Source of the DNA: an uncultured Eubacteriales bacterium
GTDB taxonomy: Bacteria > Bacillota > Clostridia > Oscillospirales > Acutalibacteraceae
DNA: 64,000 nt
Assembly (NCBI GenBank): GCA_934444365.1
Contig: CAKSCM010000003.1
Coordinates: 62,001-126,000, forward strand
Direction: 5' to 3'
How positions within the stretch are numbered: position 1 is the stretch's first letter; the number at the start of each line of letters is the position of its first letter. The notes below the pieces were generated by a model. It was not told the origin of the DNA and ran no database searches. It saw only the letters and a program-made list of their open reading frames with translations. The translations under genes and the position numbers were made by a program. Below, piece by piece: positions 34,682-45,200 of the stretch.

Positions 34682-37194
34682 TGAAAAAATCACATACCCT
34701 TAATAAGCCGGCTTCATCTAATAAGTCGGCCTCATCGAAGCTTTTTTACGACGTCAGGTCTTGGAAAACCTTTCCGGTGACCCTCGCTGCATGTGTCGGC
34801 GTGTTTTTGCTGCTTAACAGCGTGCTGCCCTTTGCGCTTTCCGAAATTTTTGCCCTTTTGGCAGGATGCGCGGCGGCCGTAATTGTTCATCTTGCGACCC
34901 TTAACAAACGGGTTGCGATTATAACCGCGTCGATTATACTGGCGACAGTTTTGTTCGGCGGCTTATTTTTCGGCGGATATAAAAACTATATTTCTGCCGT
35001 TTTCGGTTTTTTTGAGTGGTGGCTGTCATCCTTTCCGGAAGACAGTGTGTATTCGGCCGGGGTCTGTAAAGGAGCTGTTATTGCAATAATCGCAATAGGC
35101 TCGGCGCTTGCGGTGAGGATATGCTTTTACAGGGCAAGAGGCGTTTTGCGTTATTCGGTGCTTGTTGCGTTCATCTTTATGCGAGCGGTGCTCGACAGCT
35201 ATAAAATCGACTGGATAGGTATAATATTGTGCATTCTGTCGGGTATATCGCTGCTCGCTTATACCGTTTACGGCAGGGATGAGGTATATTTGCCCACGAA
35301 AAAATCCGGCTTTAAGCGTTTCGCGTTTCGTTTTTGCGCCGTCTTTACGGCGGCGGTCTGTACCGTTTTGTCGTTTGCGTTTGCAATAAATCCCGAGGAC
35401 AGCCGTATCGCCGAGGAAACGGCGGCCAAGGTGCAGCAGATATCCGGTCTTTATACCTTCGACCAGAAGTATTCCAATTTTGCCGGACTGAGAAAAAACG
35501 GTTTGCAGCCCGAGCTTGAGGTGCTCGGCGGAAGCATATCGCTTGACGATCAGAGCGAGGTTGCAAGGGTGTATTCGGAATATGCCTCCCTTTTAAAATG
35601 CTACGTTTATACCGATTACGACGGTAAAAGCTGGAGCTTTGACAGTTCGGAATCGATATATGTATTAAACGACCGCCTGTCGCGCACGGCACAGGAGGAC
35701 GCTCTCGGAAAGACCCCGGGTGGTGAGGCGAGTGATCTTGCGGACGCTTACAGATATCCGGCCGAAATTATAAATATGAAGCCGCTTAAAAACGTATTTT
35801 CCATGGGACGTACCTTGCAGCTGTATGAGGACAAAAGCGTTAAGAATGTATTGCGCTTTAACGAGCGGTCGGAGATATTCAGCTTTGATTATCTTCCATC
35901 GGGCTATTCGTACAGCAGCGAGAATCTTATGCTTTCGGGAGGTTATGTCGATCGCTCCGGAATAAACAAGGCGGCTAAAAGCTTTCTTAACGAGCCGGAT
36001 AAGCTTTACGATAACAGTGCTTTTTATAAAAAATATACGGCTCTCCCGGAGAATTTTTCAAACAGGGTTACAAGCCTTGCCGAGAGCCTTACCTTTGAAA
36101 TCTACACCGATTACGAAAAGGCCGGTGCGCTCGAAAGCTACTTTAAAAATTCCGAGCTTTACACCTACTCTCTTATTACCGGCGATGTTCCGCAAGGCGA
36201 GGAGTTTGTAAGCTATTTTATAAAATCCAAGCGCGGATACTGCGTCTATTTCGCCACTGCAATGGCAACTATGGCGCGTTCGCTCGGCATACCGTCGCGC
36301 ATGGTAAGCGGTTACGGCATGGTTAACAGCGGAAACAACTACTGGGTCAGCAGGGAAAGCTTTGCCCATGCATGGGTCGAGTGTTATATAAAGGGGCTCG
36401 GATGGGTTAGCTTTGATCCTACTCCGGTACAGCCGTATACCGATTTTAAGGAAACGCTGATTATCGATACCGAGCATAATCCCTTAGGAGGTGACCCCGG
36501 CGACGACCAAAGCGATGAAGAAAACAGCGAATCGGACGCCGAGTCGGACGAATCGCCAAACGACGAGGAGGATACTTCCTCCAACGGCGAACAAAAGGAT
36601 AGCTCTTCGAAGGATCAGGAGAGGTATTACGACGAGAATAAAAAGGACGGTTTTGAAGGATTTATTAATGGCTTGCTTGAGCTGCTGCGCAATGCCGCGC
36701 TTTATATAGCGATTCTTATATTTCTTGTCGGAGTGTGTATTTTTGCGGCTCTCAGGTACAGGTATACAAAGGATAAATATTCGCTTGAGAAGATAAGGAA
36801 GCGAAAGCCGGACACGGTACAGCAGGCGGAATACCTCTATCGCGATACTCTTTATCAGCTTAAGCTGTACGGAATAAAGATGTTGCCGGCGGAGACCATG
36901 CTGGAATTTGAAAGGCGGCTGTGTCGGGAGCTTAAGGATTTCTCAACCGGCCGGGATTACAGCGAAAGCACAGAACATCTTTACACCGTCGTGAGCCATA
37001 AATGCGAAGATGACGACGCTTGTTCCGACGAGTGGATGATTTTCGAGATAATGACCGGATTAAGGTACGGAAATATCCGGCCGACCGACGGCGAAATCGA
37101 GCTCATATGCGAGCGTCATGGGCGTTTCGAAGGGCTTCTTCGCGAGAAAATGGGCCGATTTAAGTACTTTATTGTAAGAGGCATCGGCGGATGA
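34681..37194 (+). CDS. transglutaminase-like membrane protein (TgpA type)
   Basis: 837 residues: a polar start, about six membrane helices (residues 30-230), a large extracellular part with a transglutaminase-like cysteine-protease fold, an acidic Ser/Asp/Glu-rich linker (about residues 603-650), one more membrane helix (about 672-695) and a basic cytoplasmic tail. The catalytic triad is present: C521 in R-G-Y-C-V-Y-F, H563 in F-A-H-A-W-V-E and D579 in F-D-P-T-P. The preferred start is ATG 34681, overlapping the DUF58 stop by one base. MoxR-DUF58-TgpA trios are widespread, but the substrate is not known; a cell-wall or surface protein target fits the topology. Confidence 0.9.
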   Translation: MKKSHTLNKPASSNKSASSKLFYDVRSWKTFPVTLAACVGVFLLLNSVLPFALSEIFALLAGCAAAVIVHLATLNKRVAIITASIILATVLFGGLFFGGYKNYISAVFGFFEWWLSSFPEDSVYSAGVCKGAVIAIIAIGSALAVRICFYRARGVLRYSVLVAFIFMRAVLDSYKIDWIGIILCILSGISLLAYTVYGRDEVYLPTKKSGFKRFAFRFCAVFTAAVCTVLSFAFAINPEDSRIAEETAAKVQQISGLYTFDQKYSNFAGLRKNGLQPELEVLGGSISLDDQSEVARVYSEYASLLKCYVYTDYDGKSWSFDSSESIYVLNDRLSRTAQEDALGKTPGGEASDLADAYRYPAEIINMKPLKNVFSMGRTLQLYEDKSVKNVLRFNERSEIFSFDYLPSGYSYSSENLMLSGGYVDRSGINKAAKSFLNEPDKLYDNSAFYKKYTALPENFSNRVTSLAESLTFEIYTDYEKAGALESYFKNSELYTYSLITGDVPQGEEFVSYFIKSKRGYCVYFATAMATMARSLGIPSRMVSGYGMVNSGNNYWVSRESFAHAWVECYIKGLGWVSFDPTPVQPYTDFKETLIIDTEHNPLGGDPGDDQSDEENSESDAESDESPNDEEDTSSNGEQKDSSSKDQERYYDENKKDGFEGFINGLLELLRNAALYIAILIFLVGVCIFAALRYRYTKDKYSLEKIRKRKPDTVQQAEYLYRDTLYQLKLYGIKMLPAETMLEFERRLCRELKDFSTGRDYSESTEHLYTVVSHKCEDDDACSDEWMIFEIMTGLRYGNIRPTDGEIELICERHGRFEGLLREKMGRFKYFIVRGIGG

Positions 37195-37242
37195 TTTTTT
37201 ATCCTTCGGATGCTTTAAAACCGGGCATTTAAAGGACGTTTT

Positions 37243-37263
37243 AAAACGATCTTGCGTTTTTTT
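37243..37263 (+). terminator. possible terminator after the transglutaminase gene
   Basis: AAAACG-atcttg-CGTTTTTTT: a short six-pair stem with a T-run, about 50 bases past the stop codon. Confidence 0.45.
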
Positions 37264-37304
37264 GACTTGATTTAGTTATATAATGCCGTTTTTCCAAAAA
37301 AATC

Positions 37305-37333
37305 TTTTCAAAACAGCAATGATAATGTATAAT
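37305..37333 (+). promoter_or_regulatory. probable promoter for hprK
   Basis: TATAAT at 37328-37333 preceded by TG, with a weak -35 TTTTCA (37305-37310) 17 bases upstream. Another TATAAT at 37279 lacks a suitably spaced -35. Confidence 0.45.
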
Positions 37334-37367
37334 AAAAGCAATATGTATTTTCGGAGGTAGCTTGAAG

Positions 37368-38339
37368 GTGGCACAAACATATTCGGTATCGCTTGCAAAG
37401 ATAATAAAGGAATTTTCGCTGGAAACCGTGTTTTTGCCCGATAATCCGAACGAGCTGTATGTGGAATCGGCCGATCTTAACCGTCCGGGCTTGCAGTTCA
37501 GCGGATTTTACGAGTATTTCGACGGTAACCGTATACAGATAATAGGCCGCAACGAGATGTCGTTTTTGCTTAAATTCTCACAGGAGGAACGGGCAGAGAA
37601 GTTTGAAAAGCTTATGTCAAACCGTCCGCCGGCTGTGGTTATAACCCGTAATATCGAGCTGTTTGACGGAATGGAGGACAGCGCGAGAAAGCACGGCGTG
37701 CCGCTGCTTCGCACATCGGATACGACCTCAAGCTTTATGTCGGCTCTTATATCCTTTCTTAATATAGAGCTCGCCCCAAGAATAACCCGCCACGGAGTAC
37801 TCGTTGAGGTGTACGGAGAGGGAATACTGATGCTCGGCGAAAGCGGTGTCGGAAAAAGCGAGACGGCCATAGAGCTTATAAAACGCGGACATCGGCTTAT
37901 TGCCGACGATGCGGTCGAGATAAGGCGTGTTTCGTCGAAGACCCTTGTAGGTACCTCGCCGGACAACATACGGCATTTTATAGAGCTGCGTGGCATAGGG
38001 ATTGTCAACGCCAGACGTATATTCGGTATGGGTTCGGTAAAGCTGACCGAGAAGATTGACATGATAATCAATCTTGAGCTTTGGGATCCCAACAAGGTCT
38101 ACGACCGAATGGGAATGACAAGCGAATTTACACAGATTTTAGGACTTGATATTACGTCGGTCACCATTCCGGTCAAGCCCGGACGCAACCTCGCCGTTAT
38201 TATAGAGGTCGCCGCCATGAATAACCGTCAAAAAAAGATGGGCTATAATGCGGCACAGGAGCTGCTTCACAATCTCGGTATGGACAGCGACGCTCAAAAG
38301 CTGAGCGCCGAGCAAAAGGCCGACTGGGAGGCATTTTAA
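37368..38339 (+). CDS. hprK: HPr kinase/phosphorylase
   Basis: Phosphorylates and dephosphorylates Ser46 of HPr in response to glycolytic intermediates and phosphate, the central sensor of carbon catabolite control in Firmicutes. From GTG 37368 it has 323 residues. The P-loop G-E-S-G-V-G-K-S-E is near residues 157-165, followed by L-I-A-D-D-A-V-E and the family signature E-L-R-G-I-G-I-V-N-A-R-R-I-F-G. GTG 37368 lies nine bases from GGAGGT, whereas the TTG at 37362 lies only three. ROK kinase and pfkA occur in the same region; ptsH is not in the window. Confidence 0.96.
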   Translation: MAQTYSVSLAKIIKEFSLETVFLPDNPNELYVESADLNRPGLQFSGFYEYFDGNRIQIIGRNEMSFLLKFSQEERAEKFEKLMSNRPPAVVITRNIELFDGMEDSARKHGVPLLRTSDTTSSFMSALISFLNIELAPRITRHGVLVEVYGEGILMLGESGVGKSETAIELIKRGHRLIADDAVEIRRVSSKTLVGTSPDNIRHFIELRGIGIVNARRIFGMGSVKLTEKIDMIINLELWDPNKVYDRMGMTSEFTQILGLDITSVTIPVKPGRNLAVIIEVAAMNNRQKKMGYNAAQELLHNLGMDSDAQKLSAEQKADWEAF

Positions 38340-38522
38340 TTCTGTCTTCTTATATTCGAGCGGTAAGCTTTAAGCTTGTGGCCGTCAGAAATTGAGGTTA
38401 AAGACGGCGGCGAAGATTATCCGTAACGAAAATGCTTATGTCAGCTTTGAAGTGAAGTTCAAGTAAAGAAAAGGTTATTTAACAGAGTCGCATATGCGGC
38501 GCTTTTAGGGAGGAAAATATAA

Positions 38523-39467
38523 ATGTATTATCTTGGAGTGGATCTCGGAGGAACCAATATCTCAATAGGGGTAGTGGACGAAAACTATAATATTGTAGGC
38601 AGAGCGGTAAATCCGACCGGCGCCGACCGCGATTACGGCGACATTATAGCCGATATGGCCAAAACGGCTTATGAGGCGATTGAAAATGCCGGGCTTAAAA
38701 AATCCGACATCGCTTACGTCGGAATCGCCGCTCCCGGAACGGTGGATCCCGTTGAGGGCAAGGTGGTTTATGCAAATAATCTGCCGTTTCGCGATACGCC
38801 TGTATTGTCGGAGTTTAAAAGGCTTACCGGATTCAAATGCGGTATTGCAAATGACGCGAATGCGGCCGCCTTCGGCGAATTACTCGCAGGAGCCGGAAAG
38901 GGAGGAGTAAAGGATTTTATTGCCCTTACCCTCGGCACGGGCGTCGGCGGCGGAATCGTGATAGACGGTAAGATATATACCGGCTTTAATTATTCGGGCG
39001 GTGAGCTCGGACATATAACAATCAACTGCGACGGCATCATCTGTAATTGCGGAAACCGAGGCTGTTTAGAGGCTTATGCATCGGCCACGGCTCTTATAAG
39101 GCAGACCAGGGAAGCAATGCAAAGTGATAAAAATTCCGTAATGTGGGAGATAGCCGGCAGCCTCGAAAAGGTAAACGGCCGCACCGCTTTTGACGGGATG
39201 AGAAGGGGCGACGAGACATCCTCGCGTGTTGTAGACAAATACATAAGCTACCTTGCATATGGTATAATAAGCCTTATAAACATATTCCAGCCCGAATTCA
39301 TATGTGTCGGCGGAGGGATATGCAACGAGGGTGAGACGTTAATGAAGCCGTTAAGAGAAAAGGTAGCGCTCGGAGATTATAACAAAGCACTGAAGAAAAC
39401 CGAGATAATCCGTGCCGAGCTCGGCAACGACGCCGGAATTATCGGCGCGGCCATGCTTTGGAAATGA
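38523..39467 (+). CDS. glcK: ROK-family glucokinase
   Basis: Phosphorylates glucose to glucose 6-phosphate with ATP. The 314-residue ROK protein has the ATP motif L-G-V-D-L-G-G-T-N near the start, an inner D-A-N-A-A-A-F-G-E, G-T-G-V-G-G-G-I-V, the ROK signature with G-E-L-G-H near residue 157, and the zinc-binding C-N-C-G-N-R-G-C-L-E-A near residues 177-187. No helix-turn-helix precedes it, so it is a kinase and not a ROK repressor. GGAGG lies at a good distance. The 183-base gap to hprK shows no clear promoter. Glucose specificity is inferred from the family. Confidence 0.9.
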   Translation: MYYLGVDLGGTNISIGVVDENYNIVGRAVNPTGADRDYGDIIADMAKTAYEAIENAGLKKSDIAYVGIAAPGTVDPVEGKVVYANNLPFRDTPVLSEFKRLTGFKCGIANDANAAAFGELLAGAGKGGVKDFIALTLGTGVGGGIVIDGKIYTGFNYSGGELGHITINCDGIICNCGNRGCLEAYASATALIRQTREAMQSDKNSVMWEIAGSLEKVNGRTAFDGMRRGDETSSRVVDKYISYLAYGIISLINIFQPEFICVGGGICNEGETLMKPLREKVALGDYNKALKKTEIIRAELGNDAGIIGAAMLWK

Positions 39468-39498
39468 GCATTTTATTGTTTTGTAAGGGGTGTCTGAT

Positions 39499-40404
39499 TT
39501 GACCGATATTTTTGAGGTTAAGAGATATCTGGATGAAATAAACTGCGATTACAGCGAAAATGAACCGATGAGCCGCCATACCAGCTTTAAAATCGGGGGT
39601 CCGGCCGATATTTTTGTGCGTCCGGCAAGTGTGGATGCGCTTGCGCTTGCCGTCGCAAAATGTCTCGAATGTGAAGTACCGATAAACGTTATCGGCAGCG
39701 GAACCAATCTGCTTGTAAGTGACCTCGGGGTGGTCGGTGCGGTGATTTTCACCGGAGGACTGGCCGATGTTACAAATGACGGGTCGGAAATTATAAAATG
39801 TATGGCCGGCGCCAAGGTATCTCGCGTGTGCTCGATTGCCCTTGAAAACGGCCTTTCGGGGCTTGAGTTTGCCTGGGGAATACCGGGGAGTATAGGCGGC
39901 GCCGTTTACATGAACGCCGGTGCTTACGGCGGAGAGATGAAGAACATCGTAAAGGAATGCACCTATATTAACCGTTCGGGCGAGCTTATAACCCTTGAAA
40001 ACAAAGATATAAAATTCGGCTACAGAAACAGTGTTTTTCATACTAACGGCGGAATAATAGTAAGCGCCGTGCTTTCCCTTGATTTCGGCGACAAAAATGA
40101 AATCAGGGAAAAAATGGACGATCTTATAGGCCGGCGAAAGGAAAAGCAGCCTCTTGAATTCCCGTCGGCCGGAAGCACCTTTAAACGTCCCGAGGGCTAT
40201 TTTGCCGGTACCCTTATCGAGCAGTGCGGCCTTAAGGGCTTTTCGGTAGGAGGCGCCGCGGTGAGCGAAAAGCATGCCGGATTTGTAATAAACAAGGGCG
40301 GCGCTACCTGCGACGATGTTTTAAGACTGGTGGATATAATAAAACAAAGGGTCTTTGACGAGACCGGCGTTTCGCTCGAATGCGAAATTAAAATGCTGAA
40401 GTAA
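39499..40404 (+). CDS. murB: UDP-N-acetylenolpyruvoylglucosamine reductase
   Basis: FAD/NADPH enzyme making UDP-N-acetylmuramic acid for peptidoglycan. The FAD-binding region has the short motif S-R-H-T-S-F-K-I-G-G-P-A-D near residue 25, V-I-G-S-G-T-N-L-L-V near 75, and G-L-E-F-A-W-G-I-P-G-S-I-G-G-A-V-Y-M-N-A-G-A-Y-G follows. The C-terminal domain ends with the usual S-A-G-S-T-F-K-R and a late E-C-E-I-K. TTG 39499 is eight bases after AAGGGG; GTG 39490 (three more residues) overlaps that site. rapZ follows 49 bases later, a conserved order in clostridia. Confidence 0.94.
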   Translation: MTDIFEVKRYLDEINCDYSENEPMSRHTSFKIGGPADIFVRPASVDALALAVAKCLECEVPINVIGSGTNLLVSDLGVVGAVIFTGGLADVTNDGSEIIKCMAGAKVSRVCSIALENGLSGLEFAWGIPGSIGGAVYMNAGAYGGEMKNIVKECTYINRSGELITLENKDIKFGYRNSVFHTNGGIIVSAVLSLDFGDKNEIREKMDDLIGRRKEKQPLEFPSAGSTFKRPEGYFAGTLIEQCGLKGFSVGGAAVSEKHAGFVINKGGATCDDVLRLVDIIKQRVFDETGVSLECEIKMLK

Positions 40405-40453
40405 AAAACGAGCGTTTTTTAGCTTTAATGTATGACGGAAAGGAATTTGTCAA

Positions 40454-41308
40454 ATGGAATTTATTATTGTAACGGGGCTTTCCGGTTCGGGTAAATCGAA
40501 GGCCGTGGACGCGCTTGAGGATATCGGATTTTTTTGCGTTGACAATGTTCCGCCGTCGTTTATAGTTAAGTTTTATGACCTTTGCATGGAGGAGGAAATG
40601 GAAAAGGTAGCCGTTGTTACCGATGTGCGCGGCGGCGATCTTTTTTCGGGGCTTAGCAGTACTCTCGACCTTCTCGAAAGAGAAGCACGGCCGTTTAAAA
40701 TAATATTTTTCGAGTGCTCAGACGATATTCTTGCAAACCGCTATAAGGAAACAAGGCGCAAGCATCCGCTGCAAAGTGACGGCGTGCTTTCGGTAAGAGA
40801 GGCAATAGTCAAGGAACGGAAAATGCTTGAGCCGCTTAGAGGACGGGCCGATTATATAATCGATACGTCGCTTAGCTCTCCGGCGCAGCTTAAAGAGAGA
40901 ATCAGTGATATATTCCTCGGAAATTCGGTAAAGGGAATGCGAATAACAAGCATGTCCTTCGGATTTAAATACGGCATGCCTACCGAGGCCGACATGGTGT
41001 TCGACGTAAGATGCTTTCCCAACCCGTTTTACGTCAGCGAGCTTCGCGACAAAACCGGCAAGGACAAGCAGGTTTACGATTATGTTATGATGAAGCCCGA
41101 GGCTGAGGTTTTTGCCGAAAAGCTGACCGATATGATCGATTATCTTATTCCTCTTTATTCGGACGAGGGCAAAAGCTCCCTTACGATTGCCTTCGGATGT
41201 ACCGGAGGCAAGCACCGCTCGGTTTCGTTTGCGGAGTATCTGTGCGAATATCTAAACGGCAAGGGACTTACCTGCAAGACTCTGCACAGGGATATTTTGC
41301 GGCATTGA
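40454..41308 (+). CDS. rapZ: RNase adapter protein RapZ (YvcJ)
   Basis: P-loop nucleotide-binding protein; in E. coli RapZ steers RNase E to the sRNA GlmZ and controls glucosamine-6-phosphate supply, while in Bacillus YvcJ affects competence. The 284 residues contain Walker A T-G-L-S-G-S-G-K-S-K at residues 7-16, D-N-V-P-P near 34, and the C-terminal domain with F-G-C-T-G-G-K-H-R-S-V, which holds the conserved cysteine-histidine loop. The ribosome site AAAGGA is well placed. Followed directly by whiA; the yvcK gene usually found between them is absent. Confidence 0.95.
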   Translation: MEFIIVTGLSGSGKSKAVDALEDIGFFCVDNVPPSFIVKFYDLCMEEEMEKVAVVTDVRGGDLFSGLSSTLDLLEREARPFKIIFFECSDDILANRYKETRRKHPLQSDGVLSVREAIVKERKMLEPLRGRADYIIDTSLSSPAQLKERISDIFLGNSVKGMRITSMSFGFKYGMPTEADMVFDVRCFPNPFYVSELRDKTGKDKQVYDYVMMKPEAEVFAEKLTDMIDYLIPLYSDEGKSSLTIAFGCTGGKHRSVSFAEYLCEYLNGKGLTCKTLHRDILRH

Positions 41309-41378
41309 TAACCGATAAAAACAGGGGATTAAATCTCCCGTTTTCGTCTTTGAACATTGGAAAGGGCTTTTTCCCAGT

Positions 41379-42293
41379 ATGAGCTTTGCATCTGATATAA
41401 AAAACGAGCTGGCCTTGGTAGTGTGCGATAAGAATTGCTGCAAAAGGGCCGAATGCTACGCAATGCTGCTGTTTTCGCGTTCCTTTAACGAGAGTGATAT
41501 TTCGTTTCAGACCGAAAGTCAGGCGGCGGCCAAAAGGTACGCCCATATGCTGAAATTAACCGTGGGGGTATCGGCCGTAATAAGGCAGCCGACGGCCAAG
41601 GGCGGCATGTATACCGTTTCGGTTTTAAAAAAGGATATACAGCGCGTGCTCGATTATTTTTACCATACCGGGCGCGAGGTGGTTTTAAGAATAAACCGGG
41701 CGAATGTCGAATTTGAGTGCTGTCAGCACGCCTTTATCAGGGGCGCATTTTTGTGTTGCGGTACGACAAGTAATCCGGCCTCGTTTTATCATGCGGAGTT
41801 TTTGGTGCAGAGAAAACAGCTTTCTCTTGATTTTATAAATTTACTGGAGGAAGCGGGACTCAGTCCCAAAATCACCGAGCGAGCCGGCGCTTATGTTATA
41901 TATTTTAAGGACAGCGGCGGTATTGAGGATCTGCTCACCATGATGCACGCGACCAATTCATCCCTTTCGCTTATGAACATCAAGATAGAAAAGGACATAA
42001 GAAACCGCGTTAACCGAAGGACCAATTGCGAGACGGCCAACATCGACCGTACAATGAGGGCGGTCGAGGATCAGATATCGGCGATAAATATTATTGAGCG
42101 CCACGGCGGACTCGGGATATTGCCCAAAGAGCTTTATGAGGTCGCTTTGCTCCGTAAGGAAAATCCGTATACGTCGCTGAGCGAGCTGTCAAGGATGATG
42201 GATAATACATTAAGCCGGTCGGGAATTAATCACAGGCTTAAAAAGATTACGGAATATGCCGAAAAACTCGAAAAGGACGGACAGCAGGGTTAA
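41379..42293 (+). CDS. whiA: DNA-binding protein WhiA
   Basis: WhiA has a degenerate LAGLIDADG homing-endonuclease fold at the N-terminus and a helix-turn-helix C-terminus; in streptomycetes it controls sporulation and in Bacillus it affects division and chromosome segregation. The 304-residue length is normal. The N-terminal part shows M-S-F-A-S-D-I-K-N-E-L and the inner R-G-A-F-L-C-C-G; the C-terminal part R-R-T-N-C-E-T-A-N-I-D-R-T ends with the HTH around L-S-E-L-S-R-M-M-D-N-T-L-S-R-S-G-I-N-H-R-L. ATG 41379 has GGAAAGGG 12 bases upstream. dnaE starts one base after its stop. Confidence 0.96.
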   Translation: MSFASDIKNELALVVCDKNCCKRAECYAMLLFSRSFNESDISFQTESQAAAKRYAHMLKLTVGVSAVIRQPTAKGGMYTVSVLKKDIQRVLDYFYHTGREVVLRINRANVEFECCQHAFIRGAFLCCGTTSNPASFYHAEFLVQRKQLSLDFINLLEEAGLSPKITERAGAYVIYFKDSGGIEDLLTMMHATNSSLSLMNIKIEKDIRNRVNRRTNCETANIDRTMRAVEDQISAINIIERHGGLGILPKELYEVALLRKENPYTSLSELSRMMDNTLSRSGINHRLKKITEYAEKLEKDGQQG

Positions 42294-42294
42294 A

Positions 42295-45200
42295 ATGGCT
42301 GATTTTGTTCATTTGCATCTTCATACCCAGTACAGTTTGCTTGACGGGGCCTGCCGCTTGCAGGATCTTGCCGAGGCGGTCAAAAGCGCAGGTCAAAGCG
42401 CCGTCGCGATCACCGATCACGGCGTTATGTACGGCGCCGTGGAGTTTTACGAGGTCATGAAGAAAAACGGTATAAAGCCGATAATAGGGTGCGAGGTATA
42501 TGTTGCTCCGCGTACAAGGTTTGACAAGGTGCATTCGGTCGATTCCGAAAACGAGCACCTTGTTTTGCTTTGCGAAAACGAAACCGGATATAAAAACCTC
42601 ATAAAAATTGTTTCGCTCGGATTTACACAGGGGTTTTATTCGCGGCCGAGGGTCGATCTGGAGCTGCTTAAAAATCATCACGAGGGGCTTATTGCCCTGT
42701 CGGGCTGTCTTTCGGGAGCTGTGTCAAAAAAGCTTGTCGCCGGGGATTACGGTGCGGCCTTGGAAACGGCCAAAAAATATAAAGAGATATTCGGTAAGGA
42801 CAATTATTTTATTGAGCTGCAGAATCACGGAATAGACGAACAGCTCCGTATATTAGGGGGACTTGCTTCGGTTGCAAGGGATGCGGACCTCTTTACAGTC
42901 GCAACGAACGACGTGCATTATGTCCGCCGCGAGGATTCGCGCGTTCAGAGAATACTCACCTGTATAAAAACCGGAAATTCGCTGGACGGGGAAAATCCGC
43001 TCGGGTTTGACAGCGACGAGTTTTATCTTAAAAGCTCACAGGAGATGTACGAGCTTTTCGCCATGTATCCCGAGGCCTTGGAGAATACGGTGAAAATCGC
43101 CGAGCGGTGCAATTTTGATTTTTCCTTCGGACATAACAAATTGCCGGAATTTAAAATCGACGGGGTTTCGGACAACCGTGTGTATTTCAGAAATAAATGC
43201 TACGAGGGATTACGGGAAAAGTACGGAGAGAATCCGGATAAAATAATCATCGACCGACTCGAATACGAGTTGTCGGTAATCGAAAAAATGGGGTATGTCG
43301 ACTACTATCTTGTCGTTTGGGATTTTGTGAATTTTGCTGAGAAGAGCGGTATCGCCGTCGGCCCGGGAAGAGGCTCGGGAGCGGCGAGCCTTGCGGCTTA
43401 CTGTATAGGGATTACCGGAATAGATCCGATAAAATATTCGCTGATTTTTGAACGGTTTTTGAATCCCCAGCGCGTCAGCATGCCGGATTTTGACGTAGAT
43501 TTTTGCTTTGTAAGACGGCAGGAGATAATCGATTACGTTACCGAAAAATACGGCGCCGACCGTGTGGCTCAGATAATAACCTTCGGCACAATGGCGGCTC
43601 GTGCGGCCATAAGGGACGTCGGACGGGTGCTCGGTATTCCGTATAACCGTGTTGATGAAATTGCCAAGATGATTCCCCATGAGCTCCACACCACGATAGA
43701 TTCCGCCATGGAGAAAAACCCTCAGCTGAAAGCCGAATATGAAAACGACATACAAATAAAGGAGCTTATAGATCTTTCAAGAAGAATAGAGGGAATGCCG
43801 AGACATGCATCGGTACACGCCTCGGGAGTGGTTATAACCAAGGACCCGGTGAGTACTTATGTCCCCCTTTCAAAGAGCGATGACGCAATTGTTACCCAGT
43901 TTACAATGAACGATATAGCAAAGCTCGGGCTTCTTAAATTCGATATTTTAGGGCTTCGCACCCTGACCGTTATCGCCGAGACCCTAAAGTCGCTGCCCGA
44001 TGTTAGGGATGAGGATATCCCTCTTGATGACCAAAAGGTCTTCGGGATTTTTTCAAAGGGACTTACCGAGGGGGTCTTTCAGTTCGAGTCGGCCGGTATG
44101 AAAAATATGCTCTCCCAGCTTGAGCCGACGTCGCTCGAGGATTTAATTGCCGCCGTATCGCTTTACCGTCCGGGTCCCATGGAGTATATCCCGAGCTATA
44201 TAAGAAACCGGAAGGATCCTTCGAAAATAACCTACGACACACCCCTTCTAAAGCCGATACTCGATGTAACCTACGGCTGCCTTGTCTATCAGGAGCAGGT
44301 TATGCAGGTCTTTCGCGATCTGGCCGGATACAGCTACGGGCATTCGGATATAGTAAGGCGTGCCATGGCGAAGAAAAAGCATGACGAGCTTTTAAAGGAA
44401 CGCAACAATTTTATATACGGCAATCCCGATGCGCAAAACGGTCTTGCCTGCGACGGAGCATTAAAGCGCGGAGTAAGCGAGGAATGCGCGAGCAAGCTTT
44501 TCGACGAGATGATGTCCTTTGCCGATTATGCCTACAACAAGGCCCATGCCGCGTCGTACGCCGTTATAGCCTATAAAACCGCATGGCTTAAATATTATCA
44601 TAAGCGCGAATTTATGGCGGCGCTGCTTACGAGCGTGCTGGATAATACACCCAAGGTCTCGCGGTATATTGCGGAGTGCTTAAAGCTGGGGATAAAGCTG
44701 TATCCACCCGATGTAAACACCGGAAGCAAGTATTTTACCCCGACCGACGACGGAATAGTGTACGGCCTGCTCGGGGTCAAAAATCTCGGCGAGGGCATGA
44801 TAGATAAGATCATCGCCGAGCGCAATATGTCGGGCCGATTTACGTCATTTTTCGATTTTTGCCGGCGTATGTACGGCAAGGAGCTCAACAGGCGTGCCCT
44901 TGAAAGCCTTATAAAATGCGGAGCGCTCGATTCTTTGGGCGAAAACCGCCGGACCATGCTTATGGCCTTTAACGAGGTTTTGGACGTTATCGAGAGCGAC
45001 CGGCGGCTGAATATCGACGGGCAGCTCGGATTTTTTAATTCAACGGAAGGTACGAGCGGCGATTTTCAGCAAAGCGGCTTTAAAATACAAAAATGCGAGG
45101 AATTTCCGCTTGACAGGCTGCTAAAAATGGAAAAGGAGACGACCGGAATATACATCAGCGGACATCCGCTTGAAAAATATGCCGACGTTGCCGAAAGGTT

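Noticed and set aside
39439..40275. 278-residue minus-strand frame opposite murB
   Set aside because: Shadow frame; murB is clearly encoded on the plus strand.
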